Shown here piece by piece: positions 18,180-27,596 of a stretch of DNA of 64,000 bases (within the stretch, counting starts at the first letter, position 1; each line of letters starts with the position of its first letter). A program made the translations under genes and the position numbers. The stretch is from Streptococcus oralis (lineage in GTDB: Bacteria > Bacillota > Bacilli > Lactobacillales > Streptococcaceae). The DNA is taken from positions 434,001 through 498,000 of the forward strand of contig NZ_QEWJ01000001.1 in assembly GCF_004127215.1 (NCBI RefSeq), read 5' to 3'. Under the pieces are notes generated by a model. That model did not search any database and was not told where the DNA came from. It saw only the letters and a list, made by a program, of their open reading frames with translations.

Positions 18180-19580
18180 TTAGTCCTCAATTTCAATCGT
18201 TTCAATTACTACATCTTCAACTGGCTTGTCCATAGCACCAGTTTCAACAGCTGCAATGGCATCCAAGACTGCAAAAGATTCTGCATCGACCAATTGCCCA
18301 AAAACAGTGTGACGGCGGTCAAGGTGAGGAGTTCCGCCTTGCTCTGCATAAATCTCAGCGATTGGTTCTGGCCAACCACCACGCGCAATCTCTTTCTTAG
18401 AGTATGGCAAGTGTTGGTTTTGCACGATAAAGAACTGACTGCTATTGGTATTTGGCCCAGCATTGGCCATAGACAGAGCCCCACGAACATTATAGAGTTC
18501 TTCAGAAAACTCATCTTCAAAAGCATCTCCATAGATAGATTCTCCTCCCATACCAGTACCAGTTGGGTCTCCACCTTGGATCATAAAGTCCTTGATGATG
18601 CGGTGGAAAATGACGCCATCATAGTAACCATCTTTTGAAAGAGCGATAAAGTTAGCTACTGTTTTAGGAGCATGTTCAGGGAAGAGCTTGATACGCAAGT
18701 CTCCGTGATTTGTCTTAATGGTCGCTAGCGGACCTTCTACTGTTTCAATGTCTACTTGTGGGAAATACAATTCTTTTTCTACTAAACCAAACTTAGTTAA
18801 GGCATCAAAAACACCATCTTCTTCTACTGTTTTTGTAGTATAATCTGCTTTTTCTTTGATTTTTTCATGGGAAACTCCCATGGCAATACTAATTTCTGCA
18901 TAATCAAAGAGTTCCAAGTCATTGAGACCGTCTCCAAAAACCATGATATTTTCTGGTTTCAAGCCTAGATGCTCCACAACCTTAGCTACACCACTTGCTT
19001 TTGATCCTGAAATGGGCACGATATCAGATGAATGTTCATGCCAACGCACCATGCGAAGTTTATCCGACAAGGAATCTGGCAAGTGCAAGTCATCCCCTTT
19101 ATCTTCAAAGGTCCACATCTGGTAAATATCTGCTTTTTCATGGAAGTCAGGATCCACATCCAAGTTCGGGTAAATCGGATCAATAGCCTCACTGATCATT
19201 TCTGTTCGCGTGGAGAGTTTGGCGTCATGACTTCCAACCAAGCCATACTCAATTCCCTCTTCCTTCGTCCAAGAAATGTACTCCTCTACATCTGACTTCT
19301 CAATTCGATTTTGATAAATAATATTTCCTTTTTTATCTTCTATATAAGCACCATTCAAGGTTACAAAAAAGTCCGGCTTGAGTTCACGAATCTCTGGAAC
19401 AACTCCAAAAATGCCACGTCCAGAAGCAATTCCTGTCAAAATCCCTTTTTCACGCAACTGCTTAAAGACAGTAGGAATTGTATCCGGAATAAAACCTGTC
19501 TTTGACGCACGCAGGGTATCATCGATATCAAAAAAGACGATTTTAATCTTCTTTGCCTTGTATTTTAATTTTGCATCCAT
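18180..19580 (-). CDS. Fusion of a Cof-type HAD phosphatase with a cyclophilin-type peptidyl-prolyl isomerase
   Basis: A 466-aa two-domain protein. Residues 1 to about 265 form a HAD-IIB hydrolase: motif I DIDDT, then the conserved GDGLNDLELF. Residues about 275-466 form a cyclophilin with FHRIIKDFMIQGGDP and NTNSSQFFI, the substrate-binding and catalytic signature. It has no signal peptide, so it is cytoplasmic. The phosphatase substrate is unknown; the second domain would speed proline isomerisation. This fusion occurs in other streptococci as far as I recall. The cvfD start follows directly. Confidence 0.9.
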   Translation of the reverse strand: MDAKLKYKAKKIKIVFFDIDDTLRASKTGFIPDTIPTVFKQLREKGILTGIASGRGIFGVVPEIRELKPDFFVTLNGAYIEDKKGNIIYQNRIEKSDVEEYISWTKEEGIEYGLVGSHDAKLSTRTEMISEAIDPIYPNLDVDPDFHEKADIYQMWTFEDKGDDLHLPDSLSDKLRMVRWHEHSSDIVPISGSKASGVAKVVEHLGLKPENIMVFGDGLNDLELFDYAEISIAMGVSHEKIKEKADYTTKTVEEDGVFDALTKFGLVEKELYFPQVDIETVEGPLATIKTNHGDLRIKLFPEHAPKTVANFIALSKDGYYDGVIFHRIIKDFMIQGGDPTGTGMGGESIYGDAFEDEFSEELYNVRGALSMANAGPNTNSSQFFIVQNQHLPYSKKEIARGGWPEPIAEIYAEQGGTPHLDRRHTVFGQLVDAESFAVLDAIAAVETGAMDKPVEDVVIETIEIED

Positions 19581-19661
19581 CTCTCTACCTCTTTCAATCT
19601 AACTCTTTCCATTATACCATAAAGTAGAGAAATCCCACATCTCCAAAAAATTCGCTATCTC

Positions 19662-20171
19662 TTATTCTAATTCCTTAGATAAGTACAGAACTAAATCATC
19701 ATTATTTTGAATAGTGGCATTCATTTCCAAAGGTTGGTTTCGATACCAAACGCCTGAACCATCTGGAATATAGTCTCGTTTCATGTACAATCTCTGGGCA
19801 GCTCCATAGCCTGAGTGCAAACCTACACCTAACGTCACTTTGTCCGAAAAAAGCTTTACTCGTTTTTCTGCTTCTTCTATCAAGAGATTGCCAATACCTT
19901 GATTTTGAAAGGTTTCAAAGACATTGAAATCTGACAGTTCTGGAGCCGTTCCAGCAAAGGGTCCCTGCTTAGCATCAGGTAAAATAGTAATGTAGCCCAC
20001 TACAGCACTGGTAAGGTCAGCAATTAACACTTCCCTCTCTCCACTTTCCTGCTCCTTAAAGTATCGAGTTAAAATCTCCTCTCTACTTGGCCAACCTTGG
20101 CTAGTAAATCCTCGAGAGAGATTTTTAATGTCAGATTCTTGCATTTTCCTAATTGAACATGTCGTCTTCAT
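19662..20171 (-). CDS. GNAT-family N-acetyltransferase
   Basis: A 169-aa acetyl-CoA-dependent acyltransferase. The acetyl-CoA loop is in FQNQGIGNLLIEEAEK (a QxxGIG-type motif near residues 93-100), preceded by the beta strand VVGYITILPD and the acidic ELSDFNVFE. The substrate cannot be told from the sequence. RBS AAAGGAG precedes the ATG. It is a stand-alone gene between the HAD-cyclophilin gene and the ribosomal operon. Confidence 0.85.
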   Translation of the reverse strand: MKTTCSIRKMQESDIKNLSRGFTSQGWPSREEILTRYFKEQESGEREVLIADLTSAVVGYITILPDAKQGPFAGTAPELSDFNVFETFQNQGIGNLLIEEAEKRVKLFSDKVTLGVGLHSGYGAAQRLYMKRDYIPDGSGVWYRNQPLEMNATIQNNDDLVLYLSKELE

Positions 20172-20233
20172 AAGTTGCTCCTTTAAAGCTTTCTCCTACC
20201 ATTATAGCACGATAATAAAAATAAAAAGAAATA

Positions 20234-20263
20234 ACCTAGTAAGAAAAAAGCATCTTACTAGGT
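20234..20263 (-). terminator. Hairpin with U-rich tail in the rpsR-GNAT intergenic region
   Basis: ACCTAGTAAG and CTTACTAGGT form a 10-bp perfect stem with a 10-nt loop. On the minus strand it is followed by a T-rich run. It lies between the rpsR terminator and the GNAT gene, so it either terminates readthrough or ends an unannotated short transcript. Confidence 0.55.
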
Positions 20264-20298
20264 CAAAAGTAGCTCTGTCCAACAGAACCCCGTAAAAG

Positions 20299-20367
20299 TC
20301 TGAAAAAGAGGTTCAATCGAATCTGAAAAAAGACCCGGGTGGATCAGAAAAAGAGGTCCCTCGGACC
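20299..20367. repeat. Three degenerate tandem repeats of about 23 bp, each a mini-hairpin next to an A/T run
   Basis: Units begin TCTGAAAAAGAGG (20299), TCTGAAAAAAGACC (20322) and TCAGAAAAAGAGG (20344). Each couples an A5-6 run to a short inverted repeat such as AGGTCC/GGACCT, so on the minus strand each resembles a weak terminator. They lie downstream of the rpsF-ssb-rpsR operon. Confidence 0.55.
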
Positions 20368-20396
20368 TGACTCGCCTTCTCATTTCAAAGCTCGTG

Positions 20397-20425
20397 AAAA
20401 AAAGACCCGTTGGGGTCTTTTTTTT
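20397..20425 (-). terminator. Main terminator of the rpsF-ssb-rpsR operon
   Basis: AAAGACCC pairs with GGGTCTTT and a T run follows on the minus strand, immediately after the rpsR stop. Confidence 0.9.
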
Positions 20426-20427
20426 CT

Positions 20428-20667
20428 TTAATCTTCGTTTACGAAAGGCATCAAAGCCATTACGCGAGCGCGTTTGATAGCTGTTGTTACTTTACGTTGG
20501 TTTTTAGCTGAAGTTCCTGTTACACGACGAGGAAGAATTTTCCCACGTTCTGAAACGAAACGGCTAAGAAGCTCAGTATCTTTGTAATCAACATATTCAA
20601 TTTTGTTTGCTGCGATGTAATCAACTTTTTTACGGCGTTTGAATCCGCCACGACGTTGTTGAGCCAT
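20428..20667 (-). CDS. rpsR: 30S ribosomal protein S18
   Basis: A 79-aa protein of the small ribosomal subunit that pairs with S6. Typical bacterial S18 features are the basic [14 protein letters not shown] start, [21 protein letters not shown] and the RNA-binding [16 protein letters not shown] end. It is the third gene of rpsF-ssb-rpsR, followed directly by the terminator. Confidence 0.98.
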   Translation of the reverse strand: MAQQRRGGFKRRKKVDYIAANKIEYVDYKDTELLSRFVSERGKILPRRVTGTSAKNQRKVTTAIKRARVMALMPFVNED

Positions 20668-20698
20668 GTTTTTTCTCCTTTATAGTTTTAATTGTCCA

Positions 20699-21169
20699 TT
20701 AGAATGGTAAATCATCATCTGAAATATCCAACGGATTGGTTGCTCCAAATGGATTTTCATCACGTGAAAAGTCAGGTACTGATTGTATAGGTGCTGTATA
20801 ACTAGCAGTTGGCGCAGAATAAGCTCCACCTGTATGTCCTTCACGCACGCTACGGCTTTCCAACATTTGGAAATTGTCAGCCACGACTTCTGTTACGTAG
20901 ACACGTTGTCCTTGCTGGTTATCGTAACTACGAGTCTGGATACGACCTGTGATCCCGATAAGAGAGCCTTTTTTAGCCCAGTTAGCAAGATTTTCAGCCT
21001 GTTGGCGCCACATAACGACATTGATGAAATCAGCCTCACGTTCGCCATTTTGACTCTTGAATGTACGGTTTACTGCAAGAGTAAAAGTCGCAACTGCTAC
21101 ATTTGATGGGGTATAACGCAACTCAGCGTCACGTGTCATACGCCCTACAAGTACAACATTGTTAATCAT
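20699..21169 (-). CDS. ssb: Single-stranded DNA-binding protein
   Basis: A 156-aa OB-fold protein that coats single-stranded DNA in replication and repair. The start [20 protein letters not shown] and [17 protein letters not shown] are canonical. A flexible Ala/Ser/Thr/Pro linker leads to the acidic DDDLPF tail that docks partner proteins. It sits between rpsF and rpsR, the usual Firmicute order, with an 11-bp gap from rpsF. Confidence 0.97.
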   Translation of the reverse strand: MINNVVLVGRMTRDAELRYTPSNVAVATFTLAVNRTFKSQNGEREADFINVVMWRQQAENLANWAKKGSLIGITGRIQTRSYDNQQGQRVYVTEVVADNFQMLESRSVREGHTGGAYSAPTASYTAPIQSVPDFSRDENPFGATNPLDISDDDLPF

Positions 21170-21180
21170 AGTTTACCTTC

Positions 21181-21471
21181 TTACGCGTCAAGTTTGACGA
21201 TCATGTGACGAAGAATGTCAGCGTTAATTTTTGAAAGACGATCAAACTCTTTAAGAGCTGCGTCGTCGTTAGCTTCAACGTTAACGATGTGGTAAAGTCC
21301 TTCGCGGAAATCTTGGATTTCGTATGCAAGACGACGTTTTTCCCATGATTTTGATTCAACAACAGTTGCACCGTTGTCAGTCAAGATAGAGTCAAAACGT
21401 GCTACCAAAGCGTTTTTCGCTTCTTCTTCAATGTTTGGACGAATGATATAAAGAATTTCGTATTTAGCCAT
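21181..21471 (-). CDS. rpsF: 30S ribosomal protein S6
   Basis: A 96-aa small-subunit protein starting [19 protein letters not shown], with the central WGKRRLAY-like segment (here [20 protein letters not shown]). It heads the rpsF-ssb-rpsR operon and has an AGGAGG ribosome-binding site. The 5' leader has two hairpins that may allow feedback by S6-S18. Confidence 0.98.
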   Translation of the reverse strand: MAKYEILYIIRPNIEEEAKNALVARFDSILTDNGATVVESKSWEKRRLAYEIQDFREGLYHIVNVEANDDAALKEFDRLSKINADILRHMIVKLDA

Positions 21472-21498
21472 TGATATGTTCCTCCTTTTGGTCTAATG

Positions 21499-21537
21499 AC
21501 CCCTAGTCTTTGCAAGGGGTAAGTGAGGTTTGCTCAC
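21499..21537 (-). promoter_or_regulatory. Leader hairpins of the rpsF operon
   Basis: On the minus strand GTGAG/CTCAC and ACCCCT/AGGGGT form two consecutive hairpins between the promoter and the rpsF start. In many Firmicutes the S6-S18 pair represses by binding such a leader. I cannot confirm the specific recognition motif, so the autoregulatory role is inference. Confidence 0.45.
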
Positions 21538-21545
21538 AATTAACT

Positions 21546-21574
21546 ATTATACTAGAAAAACTGATAGATCGCAA
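21546..21574 (-). promoter_or_regulatory. Promoter of rpsF-ssb-rpsR
   Basis: On the minus strand TTGCGA (21569-21574) and TATAAT (21546-21551) are separated by 17 bp, giving a leader of about 70 nt before rpsF. Confidence 0.8.
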
Positions 21575-21585
21575 GATAAAAGTGA

Positions 21586-21616
21586 AAAAAGAAGATGAAA
21601 TCATCTTCTTTTTTTC
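21586..21616 (-). terminator. Terminator after asnS
   Basis: AAGAAGATGA pairs with TCATCTTCTT with a tiny loop, flanked by A and T runs, directly downstream of the asnS stop. Confidence 0.85.
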
Positions 21617-21620
21617 TAGT

Positions 21621-22964
21621 TTATGGTTTGATACGATGCAACATACGTGGGAATGGAATAGCTTCGCGGATGTGTTTTGTACCTGCTGCGAAAGTTACCA
21701 TACGCTCGATACCGATTCCAAATCCACCGTGTGGTACAGTACCGTATTTACGAAGGTCAAGGTAAAATTCGTACTCTGTACGGTCCATACCAAGTTCTTC
21801 CATCTTAGCTACAAGAGCATCATAGTCTTCCTCACGCATAGAACCACCGATAATTTCTCCATAGCCTTCTGGAGCAAGCAAGTCTGCACAAAGCACGCGC
21901 TCTGGATTGCCAGGAACTGGTTTCATGTAGAAGGCTTTGATGGCTGCTGGGTAGTTCATGACAAATGTTGGCACACCAAAGTGGTTTGAGATCCAAGTTT
22001 CATGTGGTGAACCAAAGTCATCACCATGCTCAAGGTGTTCGTAGTCTGCATCAGCATCGTTTTCATGCTCTTGCAAGAGGTCAATGGCTTGATCGTAAGT
22101 GATACGTTTGAATGGCTCTGCAATGTAGCGTTTCAAGAGCTCTGTATCACGTTCCAAGGTTTCCAAGGCTTGAGGCGCACGATCTAGAACACCTTGAAGA
22201 AGAGCCTTTACATAAGCTTCTTGCAAGTCAAGTGACTCATCGTGTGTCAGGTATGAGTACTCTGCGTCCATCATCCAGAACTCAGTCAAGTGACGGCGCG
22301 TTTTTGATTTCTCAGCACGGAATACTGGACCAAAGTCAAAGACACGACCAAGAGCCATAGCACCTGCTTCTAGGTAAAGCTGACCTGATTGACTCAAGTA
22401 GGCTGGCGTTCCGAAGTAGTCTGTTTCAAAAAGCTCTGTTGAATCTTCTGCCGCATTTCCTGAAAGAATTGGGCTATCAAACTTCATGAAGCCGTTCTTA
22501 TCAAAGAACTCATAAGTTGCATAAATGATAGCGTTACGGATTTGCATCACAGCCACTTGCTTACGAGAGCGGAGCCATAAGTGACGGTTGTCCATCAAGA
22601 AGTCTGTTCCGTGTTCTTTTGGTGTGATTGGGTAGTCTTGAGATTCACCGATCACTTCGATGTCTGTAATATCCAACTCATAGCCAAACTTAGAACGTTC
22701 GTCCTCTTTGACAATTCCTGTCACATAAACAGAAGTTTCTTGGCTCAAGTGTTTGATCGTTTCAAATTTTTCAAGACCTACCTCTTCACCAAATTTTTCA
22801 ATAAAGTTTGGTTTGAAGGCAACTCCTTGGAAAAAGGCTGTTCCATCACGCAATTGCAAGAAGGCAATTTTTCCTTTTCCTGATTTGTTGGCAACCCAGG
22901 CCCCGATGGTCACTTCTTGACCAACGTAGTCTTTTACTTCGATAATTGTTACACGTTTTGTCAT
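21621..22964 (-). CDS. asnS: Asparaginyl-tRNA synthetase
   Basis: A 447-aa class IIb aminoacyl-tRNA synthetase charging tRNA-Asn. An N-terminal OB anticodon-binding domain (residues about 15-100, [24 protein letters not shown]) precedes the catalytic core. Motif 2 is in [21 protein letters not shown], and motif 3 in the C-terminal [10 protein letters not shown]. The asparagine rather than aspartate assignment follows family resemblance and length. It begins the asnS-end unit downstream of aspC and the VOC gene. Confidence 0.96.
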   Translation of the reverse strand: MTKRVTIIEVKDYVGQEVTIGAWVANKSGKGKIAFLQLRDGTAFFQGVAFKPNFIEKFGEEVGLEKFETIKHLSQETSVYVTGIVKEDERSKFGYELDITDIEVIGESQDYPITPKEHGTDFLMDNRHLWLRSRKQVAVMQIRNAIIYATYEFFDKNGFMKFDSPILSGNAAEDSTELFETDYFGTPAYLSQSGQLYLEAGAMALGRVFDFGPVFRAEKSKTRRHLTEFWMMDAEYSYLTHDESLDLQEAYVKALLQGVLDRAPQALETLERDTELLKRYIAEPFKRITYDQAIDLLQEHENDADADYEHLEHGDDFGSPHETWISNHFGVPTFVMNYPAAIKAFYMKPVPGNPERVLCADLLAPEGYGEIIGGSMREEDYDALVAKMEELGMDRTEYEFYLDLRKYGTVPHGGFGIGIERMVTFAAGTKHIREAIPFPRMLHRIKP

Positions 22965-22977
22965 TATTTTTCCTTTT

Positions 22978-23349
22978 CTATTCTTCTTTATGGCAAACTG
23001 CCTCTATGTTATTTCCGTCTGGGTCTATCACAAAGGCCGCATAGTATCCCACATGGTAATTTTTACGTTCGCCAGGTGCACCATTATCCTTTCCTCCAGC
23101 AGCCAAAGCCGCTTGATAGAAAGCATCTACTTCTTGACAAGTTTGAGCACTAAAGGCAAAATGCATCGGCTCTTGTTGACCAACACTTAGCCAAAAATCA
23201 CCACCTGGATCCACATTTCGCGGTTCTGTGAAACTAACGACCTGCCCCGTATCAAATTGAAGGTGATAATTTAAAGTAGTTAAAGTGGCTTGATAGAAAG
23301 CTTTAGAAACTTCTAAATTCTTTACCTTAAGGGTGAAATGATCTATCAT
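22978..23349 (-). CDS. VOC-superfamily (glyoxalase/dioxygenase-fold) protein
   Basis: A 123-aa protein with the paired beta-alpha-beta-beta-beta units of the VOC fold: [20 protein letters not shown] at the start and [22 protein letters not shown] at the end, where the His and Glu would bind a metal. Relatives include glyoxalases and resistance proteins, and the substrate is unknown. Its start overlaps the last base of the aspC stop, so it is co-translated with aspC, and asnS follows 13 bp downstream. Confidence 0.83.
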   Translation of the reverse strand: MIDHFTLKVKNLEVSKAFYQATLTTLNYHLQFDTGQVVSFTEPRNVDPGGDFWLSVGQQEPMHFAFSAQTCQEVDAFYQAALAAGGKDNGAPGERKNYHVGYYAAFVIDPDGNNIEAVCHKEE

Positions 23350-24530
23350 TACACTTCCTCCATAAATTGATGCAAACGGCGAATCGCTTCTTTCAAGGTG
23401 TCCAAGTCAGTTGCATAACTGAGACGAACATTTTCTGGCGCCCCAAACCCTGCTCCTGTAATCAAGGCAAGACCGACTTCCTCAAGAATAGCCGTTGTAA
23501 AGTCCGTCACATCGGTATAGCCCTTCATCTCCATCGCTTTTTTAACATTTGGGAAAAGATAGAAGGCTCCTTGGGGTTTGACAACTTCAAATCCTGGTAC
23601 TTGGCACAAAAGAGGATAAATAGTATTCAAACGTTCCTCAAATGCTTGGCGCATGGTTTCGACAGAGTCTTGTGGCCCAGTTAGGGCTTCAATGGTAGCA
23701 TATTGTGATACAGCAGTAAGGTTGGAGGTTGTTTGACCTGTTAGCTTGCTCATGGCAGCAATAATCTTAGGATTTCCTACTGCATAACCTACCCGCCAAC
23801 CAGTCATGGCATAAGCCTTAGATACACCGTTGATAACAATGGTTTGCTTGCGAATAGCTTCTGACAGACTAGAGATTGGAACAAATTCATTTCCGTTATA
23901 AACTAGGCGACCATAGATATCATCTGCTAAGATGAGAATATCATGTTCTACAGCCCAATTTCCGATAGCCAGCAATTCCTCGCGAGTGTAGATCATACCA
24001 GTCGGATTCGATGGCGAATTGAGGACCAAGACCTTGGTCTTATCTGTTCGGGCTGCTTCTAGCTGCTCGACCGTTACTTTAAAGTGATTGTCTTCCTTGG
24101 CCTGTACAAAGACTGGCACACCTTCTGCCATCTTGACTTGGTCCCCATAACTGACCCAGTATGGTGTAGGAATGATGACCTCATCGCCTGGATTGACCAC
24201 AGCCATAAAGAAGGTGTAGAGAGAGAACTTAGCACCTGTGGCAAAGGTAACCTCGTTTGCTGCTACGGAATACCCATAGTAGCGTTCAAAATAGCTATTA
24301 ACCGCTGCTTTTAACTCTGGTAGGCCTGAAGCAACTGTATAGAAGGAAGCTCGACCATCACGAATCGCTTCCACCGCCGCATCCTGAATATTTTCAGGAG
24401 TATGAAAGTCTGGCTGTCCCAAGGTTAAGAAAAGAACATCCTTTCCTTGAGCTTTTAATGCTTTAGCTCTTGCATCACTGGCTAGAGTAACACTTTCTTC
24501 CATTTCTAGTACACGCTTGGATAGTTTCAT
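23349..24530 (-). CDS. aspC: Aspartate aminotransferase-like, PLP-dependent class I aminotransferase
   Basis: A 393-aa fold-type I aminotransferase that would transfer the amino group between aspartate and 2-oxoglutarate. Visible marks are NSPSNPTGMIY, DDIYGRLVY, the PLP lysine in GVSKAYAMTGWRVGY and the C-terminal RLSYATDLDTL (substrate-carboxylate Arg). It follows the DUF5590 gene and precedes VOC and asnS on the same strand, so aspartate and asparagine functions are grouped. Confidence 0.9.
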   Translation of the reverse strand: MKLSKRVLEMEESVTLASDARAKALKAQGKDVLFLTLGQPDFHTPENIQDAAVEAIRDGRASFYTVASGLPELKAAVNSYFERYYGYSVAANEVTFATGAKFSLYTFFMAVVNPGDEVIIPTPYWVSYGDQVKMAEGVPVFVQAKEDNHFKVTVEQLEAARTDKTKVLVLNSPSNPTGMIYTREELLAIGNWAVEHDILILADDIYGRLVYNGNEFVPISSLSEAIRKQTIVINGVSKAYAMTGWRVGYAVGNPKIIAAMSKLTGQTTSNLTAVSQYATIEALTGPQDSVETMRQAFEERLNTIYPLLCQVPGFEVVKPQGAFYLFPNVKKAMEMKGYTDVTDFTTAILEEVGLALITGAGFGAPENVRLSYATDLDTLKEAIRRLHQFMEEV

Positions 24531-24539
24531 ATGCCCTCC

Positions 24540-25016
24540 TTATTGGATCACTGCTCCTGTTTCAAAATCGACTAGATAGTAGTGATTTCCTGACTTAACT
24601 TCCCAAATTGGCTTGTCCTGATAGCGACCAAAGGTGATCTTATCAATGTCACTAGCTCCTTTTTCCCTCGAAATCGTCGCTGCCTTGTCTTGAGAAATCC
24701 CCTTATCAAGCTGATAAATGTAAATCTTGTGGTCATTCTTTTCGATCAGCACGGCAATGGCCTCTTGTTTTTTATTATGCCCCAGAACGCTGTAATAAGC
24801 TTCCGAACCATTAAAAAAATCAACCTGATCTGCCTTTTCCAATTCTGCATACTGCTTGGCCAGTTTTTCTCCCTTAACCCTCGCATCTTGATAAGGTTTC
24901 ATGCTGAGAGATATCAGATAAAGAAAGGAAGTGGTCATGACTAGTAATACCAAAGCAATGCCGATTCCATACTGTATAAGTAGCTTGTTTTTTGCTTTTT
25001 TCTGTCTTAGTTTCAC
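24540..25016 (-). CDS. Membrane-anchored DUF5590/YpmB-like protein
   Basis: A 158-aa protein with a basic N-terminus (MKLRQKKAKNK), one membrane segment at about residues 15-35 and an extracellular PepSY-like domain rich in YxxL repeats (KIYIYQLDKG, GNHYYLVDFETG). It resembles Bacillus YpmB, which is encoded next to an aspartate aminotransferase and asnS there as well, so the neighbourhood is conserved. Function unknown. Confidence 0.78.
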   Translation of the reverse strand: MKLRQKKAKNKLLIQYGIGIALVLLVMTTSFLYLISLSMKPYQDARVKGEKLAKQYAELEKADQVDFFNGSEAYYSVLGHNKKQEAIAVLIEKNDHKIYIYQLDKGISQDKAATISREKGASDIDKITFGRYQDKPIWEVKSGNHYYLVDFETGAVIQ

Positions 25017-25264
25017 TCGTCTATTTTACCATCTCTCTTCCTTTATTACAAGTGAAGACAGGAACATTCCGAGATTATTTTCCCCTTGAAATTAAATACA
25101 ATATCTGCCTGTCTATCAAATACTGTTTTCTCAGAACTAAGTCTTTCCACCCCTAACAAGTAAACTTAGCTGAGCACATTTATTGCTTATTAGTATCATT
25201 TGTTGTAACATAGATGGTGACAAAAGAGTTCGCTCTTTAAATTTTAAACTAAAGGAGACACATC

Positions 25265-25813
25265 ATGTCTAAAAAAGTACTATTTATCGTCGGTTCACTA
25301 CGCCAAGGTTCTTTCAACCACCAAATGGCACTCGAAGCTGAAAAAGCACTTGCCGGAAAAGCGAAAGTTAGCTATCTTGATTACTCAGCTGTTCCTCTCT
25401 TCAGCCAAGATCTTGAAGTTCCAACTCATCCAGCTGTAGCTGCTGCTCGCGAGGCTGTCCTTGCTGCCGATGCCATCTGGATTTTCTCTCCAGTCTATAA
25501 CTTCTCTATCCCTGGAACAGTGAAGAACTTGCTTGACTGGCTCTCTCGTGCCATTGATTTGTCTGATACACGTAGTGCTTCTGCCCTCCAAGACAAGTTT
25601 GTTACTGTCTCTTCTGTAGCCAATGCCGGTCACGAACAACTCTTTGCGATTTACAAAGACCTCTTGCCATTTATCCGTACACAAGTCGTTGGCGACTTTA
25701 CTGCCGCTCGTGTCAATGACTCTGCTTGGGCAGACGGAAAATTGGTGCTAGACAAAGCAGCTGACTCATCACTTGCAAAACAAGCTGACGACCTTCTTGC
25801 AGCTATCAATTAA
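25265..25813 (+). CDS. NADPH-dependent FMN reductase-family protein
   Basis: A 182-aa flavodoxin-like reductase. The FMN phosphate loop is GSLRQGSFNHQ at the N-terminus (near residues 11-21), and the flavin-binding SPVYNFSIPGTVKNLLDW is near 78-95. Such enzymes reduce flavins, quinones, azo dyes or chromate; the natural substrate is not evident. It is a single plus-strand gene with RBS AAAGGAG. Upstream, TTGCTT and TAACAT at 17-bp spacing (about 25180-25210) are a weak promoter candidate. Confidence 0.88.
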   Translation: MSKKVLFIVGSLRQGSFNHQMALEAEKALAGKAKVSYLDYSAVPLFSQDLEVPTHPAVAAAREAVLAADAIWIFSPVYNFSIPGTVKNLLDWLSRAIDLSDTRSASALQDKFVTVSSVANAGHEQLFAIYKDLLPFIRTQVVGDFTAARVNDSAWADGKLVLDKAADSSLAKQADDLLAAIN

Positions 25814-25873
25814 AAAGAAAAGCTGATTTGAATGAAAATCATTCCAAATAAACCTCAATTAAATACATAATAA

Positions 25874-25917
25874 AAAACTCCTAGAAAGATGGATATTCCA
25901 ATCGTTCTAGGAGTTTT
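25874..25917. terminator. Terminator between the flavin reductase and pyrE
   Basis: AAAACTCCTAGAA pairs perfectly with TTCTAGGAGTTTT across an 18-nt loop. The long perfect stem with A/T ends can stop transcripts from the plus-strand reductase gene or from the pyrFE operon. The 229-bp gap holds nothing else recognisable. Confidence 0.65.
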
Positions 25918-26042
25918 ACTGTAATTGACTATGAAGAAAAGAGGAAATCAATTCACTAATCGAGACCTTTTCTTTAGTCTGACCTTCATTTTAAAAGTTG
26001 GGCAGATAAGCTCGCTCAAACTTGTCTGGTCTTTTTTATAAA

Positions 26043-26672
26043 TTATCCTTGCCAATTTTCTTGGTCTTCTTTAAAGCGTTTTAGGAGAGCAAGTCCTTCT
26101 GGTGTGATGTAACCTTCTTCTTGAGCTAGGTGGATCAGTTCACTGTAGTTAGACAGCGTCACCAATTTGACACCTGCGTCTGAGAAATTCTTATCTGCTT
26201 TTGGCAATTGGTAGCTGAAAATCGCTACAACTCCAAGCACATCTGCTCCTTCTCGTTTAGCGGCTGCTACAGCTTCAAGAACAGAACCGCCAGTTGAAAT
26301 AAGGTCTTCAACCACCACCATTTTTTGACCTTGAGCTACCCGCCCTTCGATTTGGTTGCCTGCACCGTGGTCTTTTGGTTTGCTACGAATGTAGGCAAAA
26401 GGCAAGTTCATCTTGTCAGCAATGATAGCTCCGTGAGGAATCCCCGCTGTTGCTGTTCCTGCAATCACCTCAACTTCTGGAAAGGCTTCTTTGATAGCAT
26501 CCACAAAGCCATTTTCAATTAAGGTACGAGTTTCTGGATAGGCTAGTGTCACACGATTATCAGTGTAAATCGGTGACTTGATACCAGATGCCCAAGTAAA
26601 AGGCTCTTCTGGTTTGAGGTAAACGGCTTGGATTTTTAAGAGATGGCTAGCGATATCTTTAGCAAGTGTCAT
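26043..26672 (-). CDS. pyrE: Orotate phosphoribosyltransferase
   Basis: A 209-aa enzyme converting orotate and PRPP to orotidine monophosphate in UMP synthesis. The PRPP-binding loop [16 protein letters not shown] is near residues 117-132, and the core [14 protein letters not shown] is the flexible catalytic loop. It is second in the pyrF-pyrE operon, 39 bp after pyrF, under the PyrR-type attenuator. Confidence 0.95.
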   Translation of the reverse strand: MTLAKDIASHLLKIQAVYLKPEEPFTWASGIKSPIYTDNRVTLAYPETRTLIENGFVDAIKEAFPEVEVIAGTATAGIPHGAIIADKMNLPFAYIRSKPKDHGAGNQIEGRVAQGQKMVVVEDLISTGGSVLEAVAAAKREGADVLGVVAIFSYQLPKADKNFSDAGVKLVTLSNYSELIHLAQEEGYITPEGLALLKRFKEDQENWQG

Positions 26673-26711
26673 AGTATTCTCCTTTTGTTTTTCTAATCTA
26701 TTTCTTTAATT

Positions 26712-27407
26712 TCAGTCTTGGTTCCATTCATCCTTGATAGCATGATAAGCTGCAACAGGATCCTCAGCTTGGGTAATGGGACGTCCTACTACGATATAGT
26801 CACTACCGATTTGATAAGCATCCGCTGGCGTCATGACGCGTTTTTGGTCTCCAACCGCAGCTCCCGCTGGACGAATTCCCGGTGTCAGACAGATAAAATC
26901 TGGATTGGTGGCTTCTTTGATGAGTTGCACTTCCTGAGCCGAGCAAACGACACCATCCAAGCCCGCTTCAGCTGTCTTTTTAGCATAGTGAATCACAGAC
27001 TCTTGCAGGCTGGTTTGGATATTTTGAAAATTCTGCATCTGACTTTCCGACGTTGATGTAAGCTGGGTCACAGCGATCAATTTGGCTTGTGTCCCAAGAC
27101 CTTCACGCGCAGCCTTCATCATCTCCACACCACCAGCAGCATGAACATTGGTCATATCCACACCAAGCTGAGACAAGACCTTCATAGCTGACTTGACTGT
27201 ATTGGGAATGTCATGAAGCTTGAGATCCAGAAAGACACTATGACCCAGACCTTTCAAGTAAGACACGATATCAGGACCCGTTGCATAATAGAGCTCCATC
27301 CCTACCTTTAGATAAAGGTTTTCTTCTGCTGGGAAAAGAGCTAAAAATTCCTTGACCGCCTCAAAACTAGGAAAATCAAGAGCAATGACTGGACGATGTT
27401 CTCGCAT
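26712..27407 (-). CDS. pyrF: Orotidine 5'-phosphate decarboxylase
   Basis: A 231-aa TIM-barrel enzyme producing UMP from OMP. The catalytic signature [12 protein letters not shown] (Asp-Lys-Asp array) is at about residues 59-70, and TPGIRP lies near the phosphate site. It is the first gene of the pyrF-pyrE operon, preceded by a PyrR-type attenuator and consensus promoter. Confidence 0.96.
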   Translation of the reverse strand: MREHRPVIALDFPSFEAVKEFLALFPAEENLYLKVGMELYYATGPDIVSYLKGLGHSVFLDLKLHDIPNTVKSAMKVLSQLGVDMTNVHAAGGVEMMKAAREGLGTQAKLIAVTQLTSTSESQMQNFQNIQTSLQESVIHYAKKTAEAGLDGVVCSAQEVQLIKEATNPDFICLTPGIRPAGAAVGDQKRVMTPADAYQIGSDYIVVGRPITQAEDPVAAYHAIKDEWNQD

Positions 27408-27466
27408 AGGTTTCTCCTTTTACCTTTGCTAGTGAGAGAGTCTGGCCAAAAGAAGCCACGAAAAAA

Positions 27467-27548
27467 GGAACCTGCCAACAGCAAGGTTCCACGAAAAATG
27501 GGTAGTCTCCACCCTTTCACCGTCTAACCTTAGCTGCCTCTCTGGACT
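27467..27548 (-). promoter_or_regulatory. PyrR-dependent attenuator upstream of pyrF
   Basis: On the minus strand AGTCCAGAGAGGC (27536-27548) matches the PyrR-binding consensus. It is followed by an antiterminator region, then a terminator stem GGAACCT/AGGTTCC (27467-27490) with a T run at 27461-27466. PyrR with UMP would favour termination when pyrimidines are plentiful; this mechanism is established in Firmicute pyr operons. Confidence 0.9.
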
Positions 27549-27567
27549 GCTTTAAAGGTTTTTTACT

Positions 27568-27596
27568 ATTCTATTATTTATAGTAGGACTTGTCAA
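27568..27596 (-). promoter_or_regulatory. Promoter of the pyrF-pyrE operon
   Basis: On the minus strand TTGACA (27591-27596) and TAGAAT (27568-27573) are separated by 17 bp, about 20 bp upstream of the PyrR-binding sequence. Confidence 0.85.
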
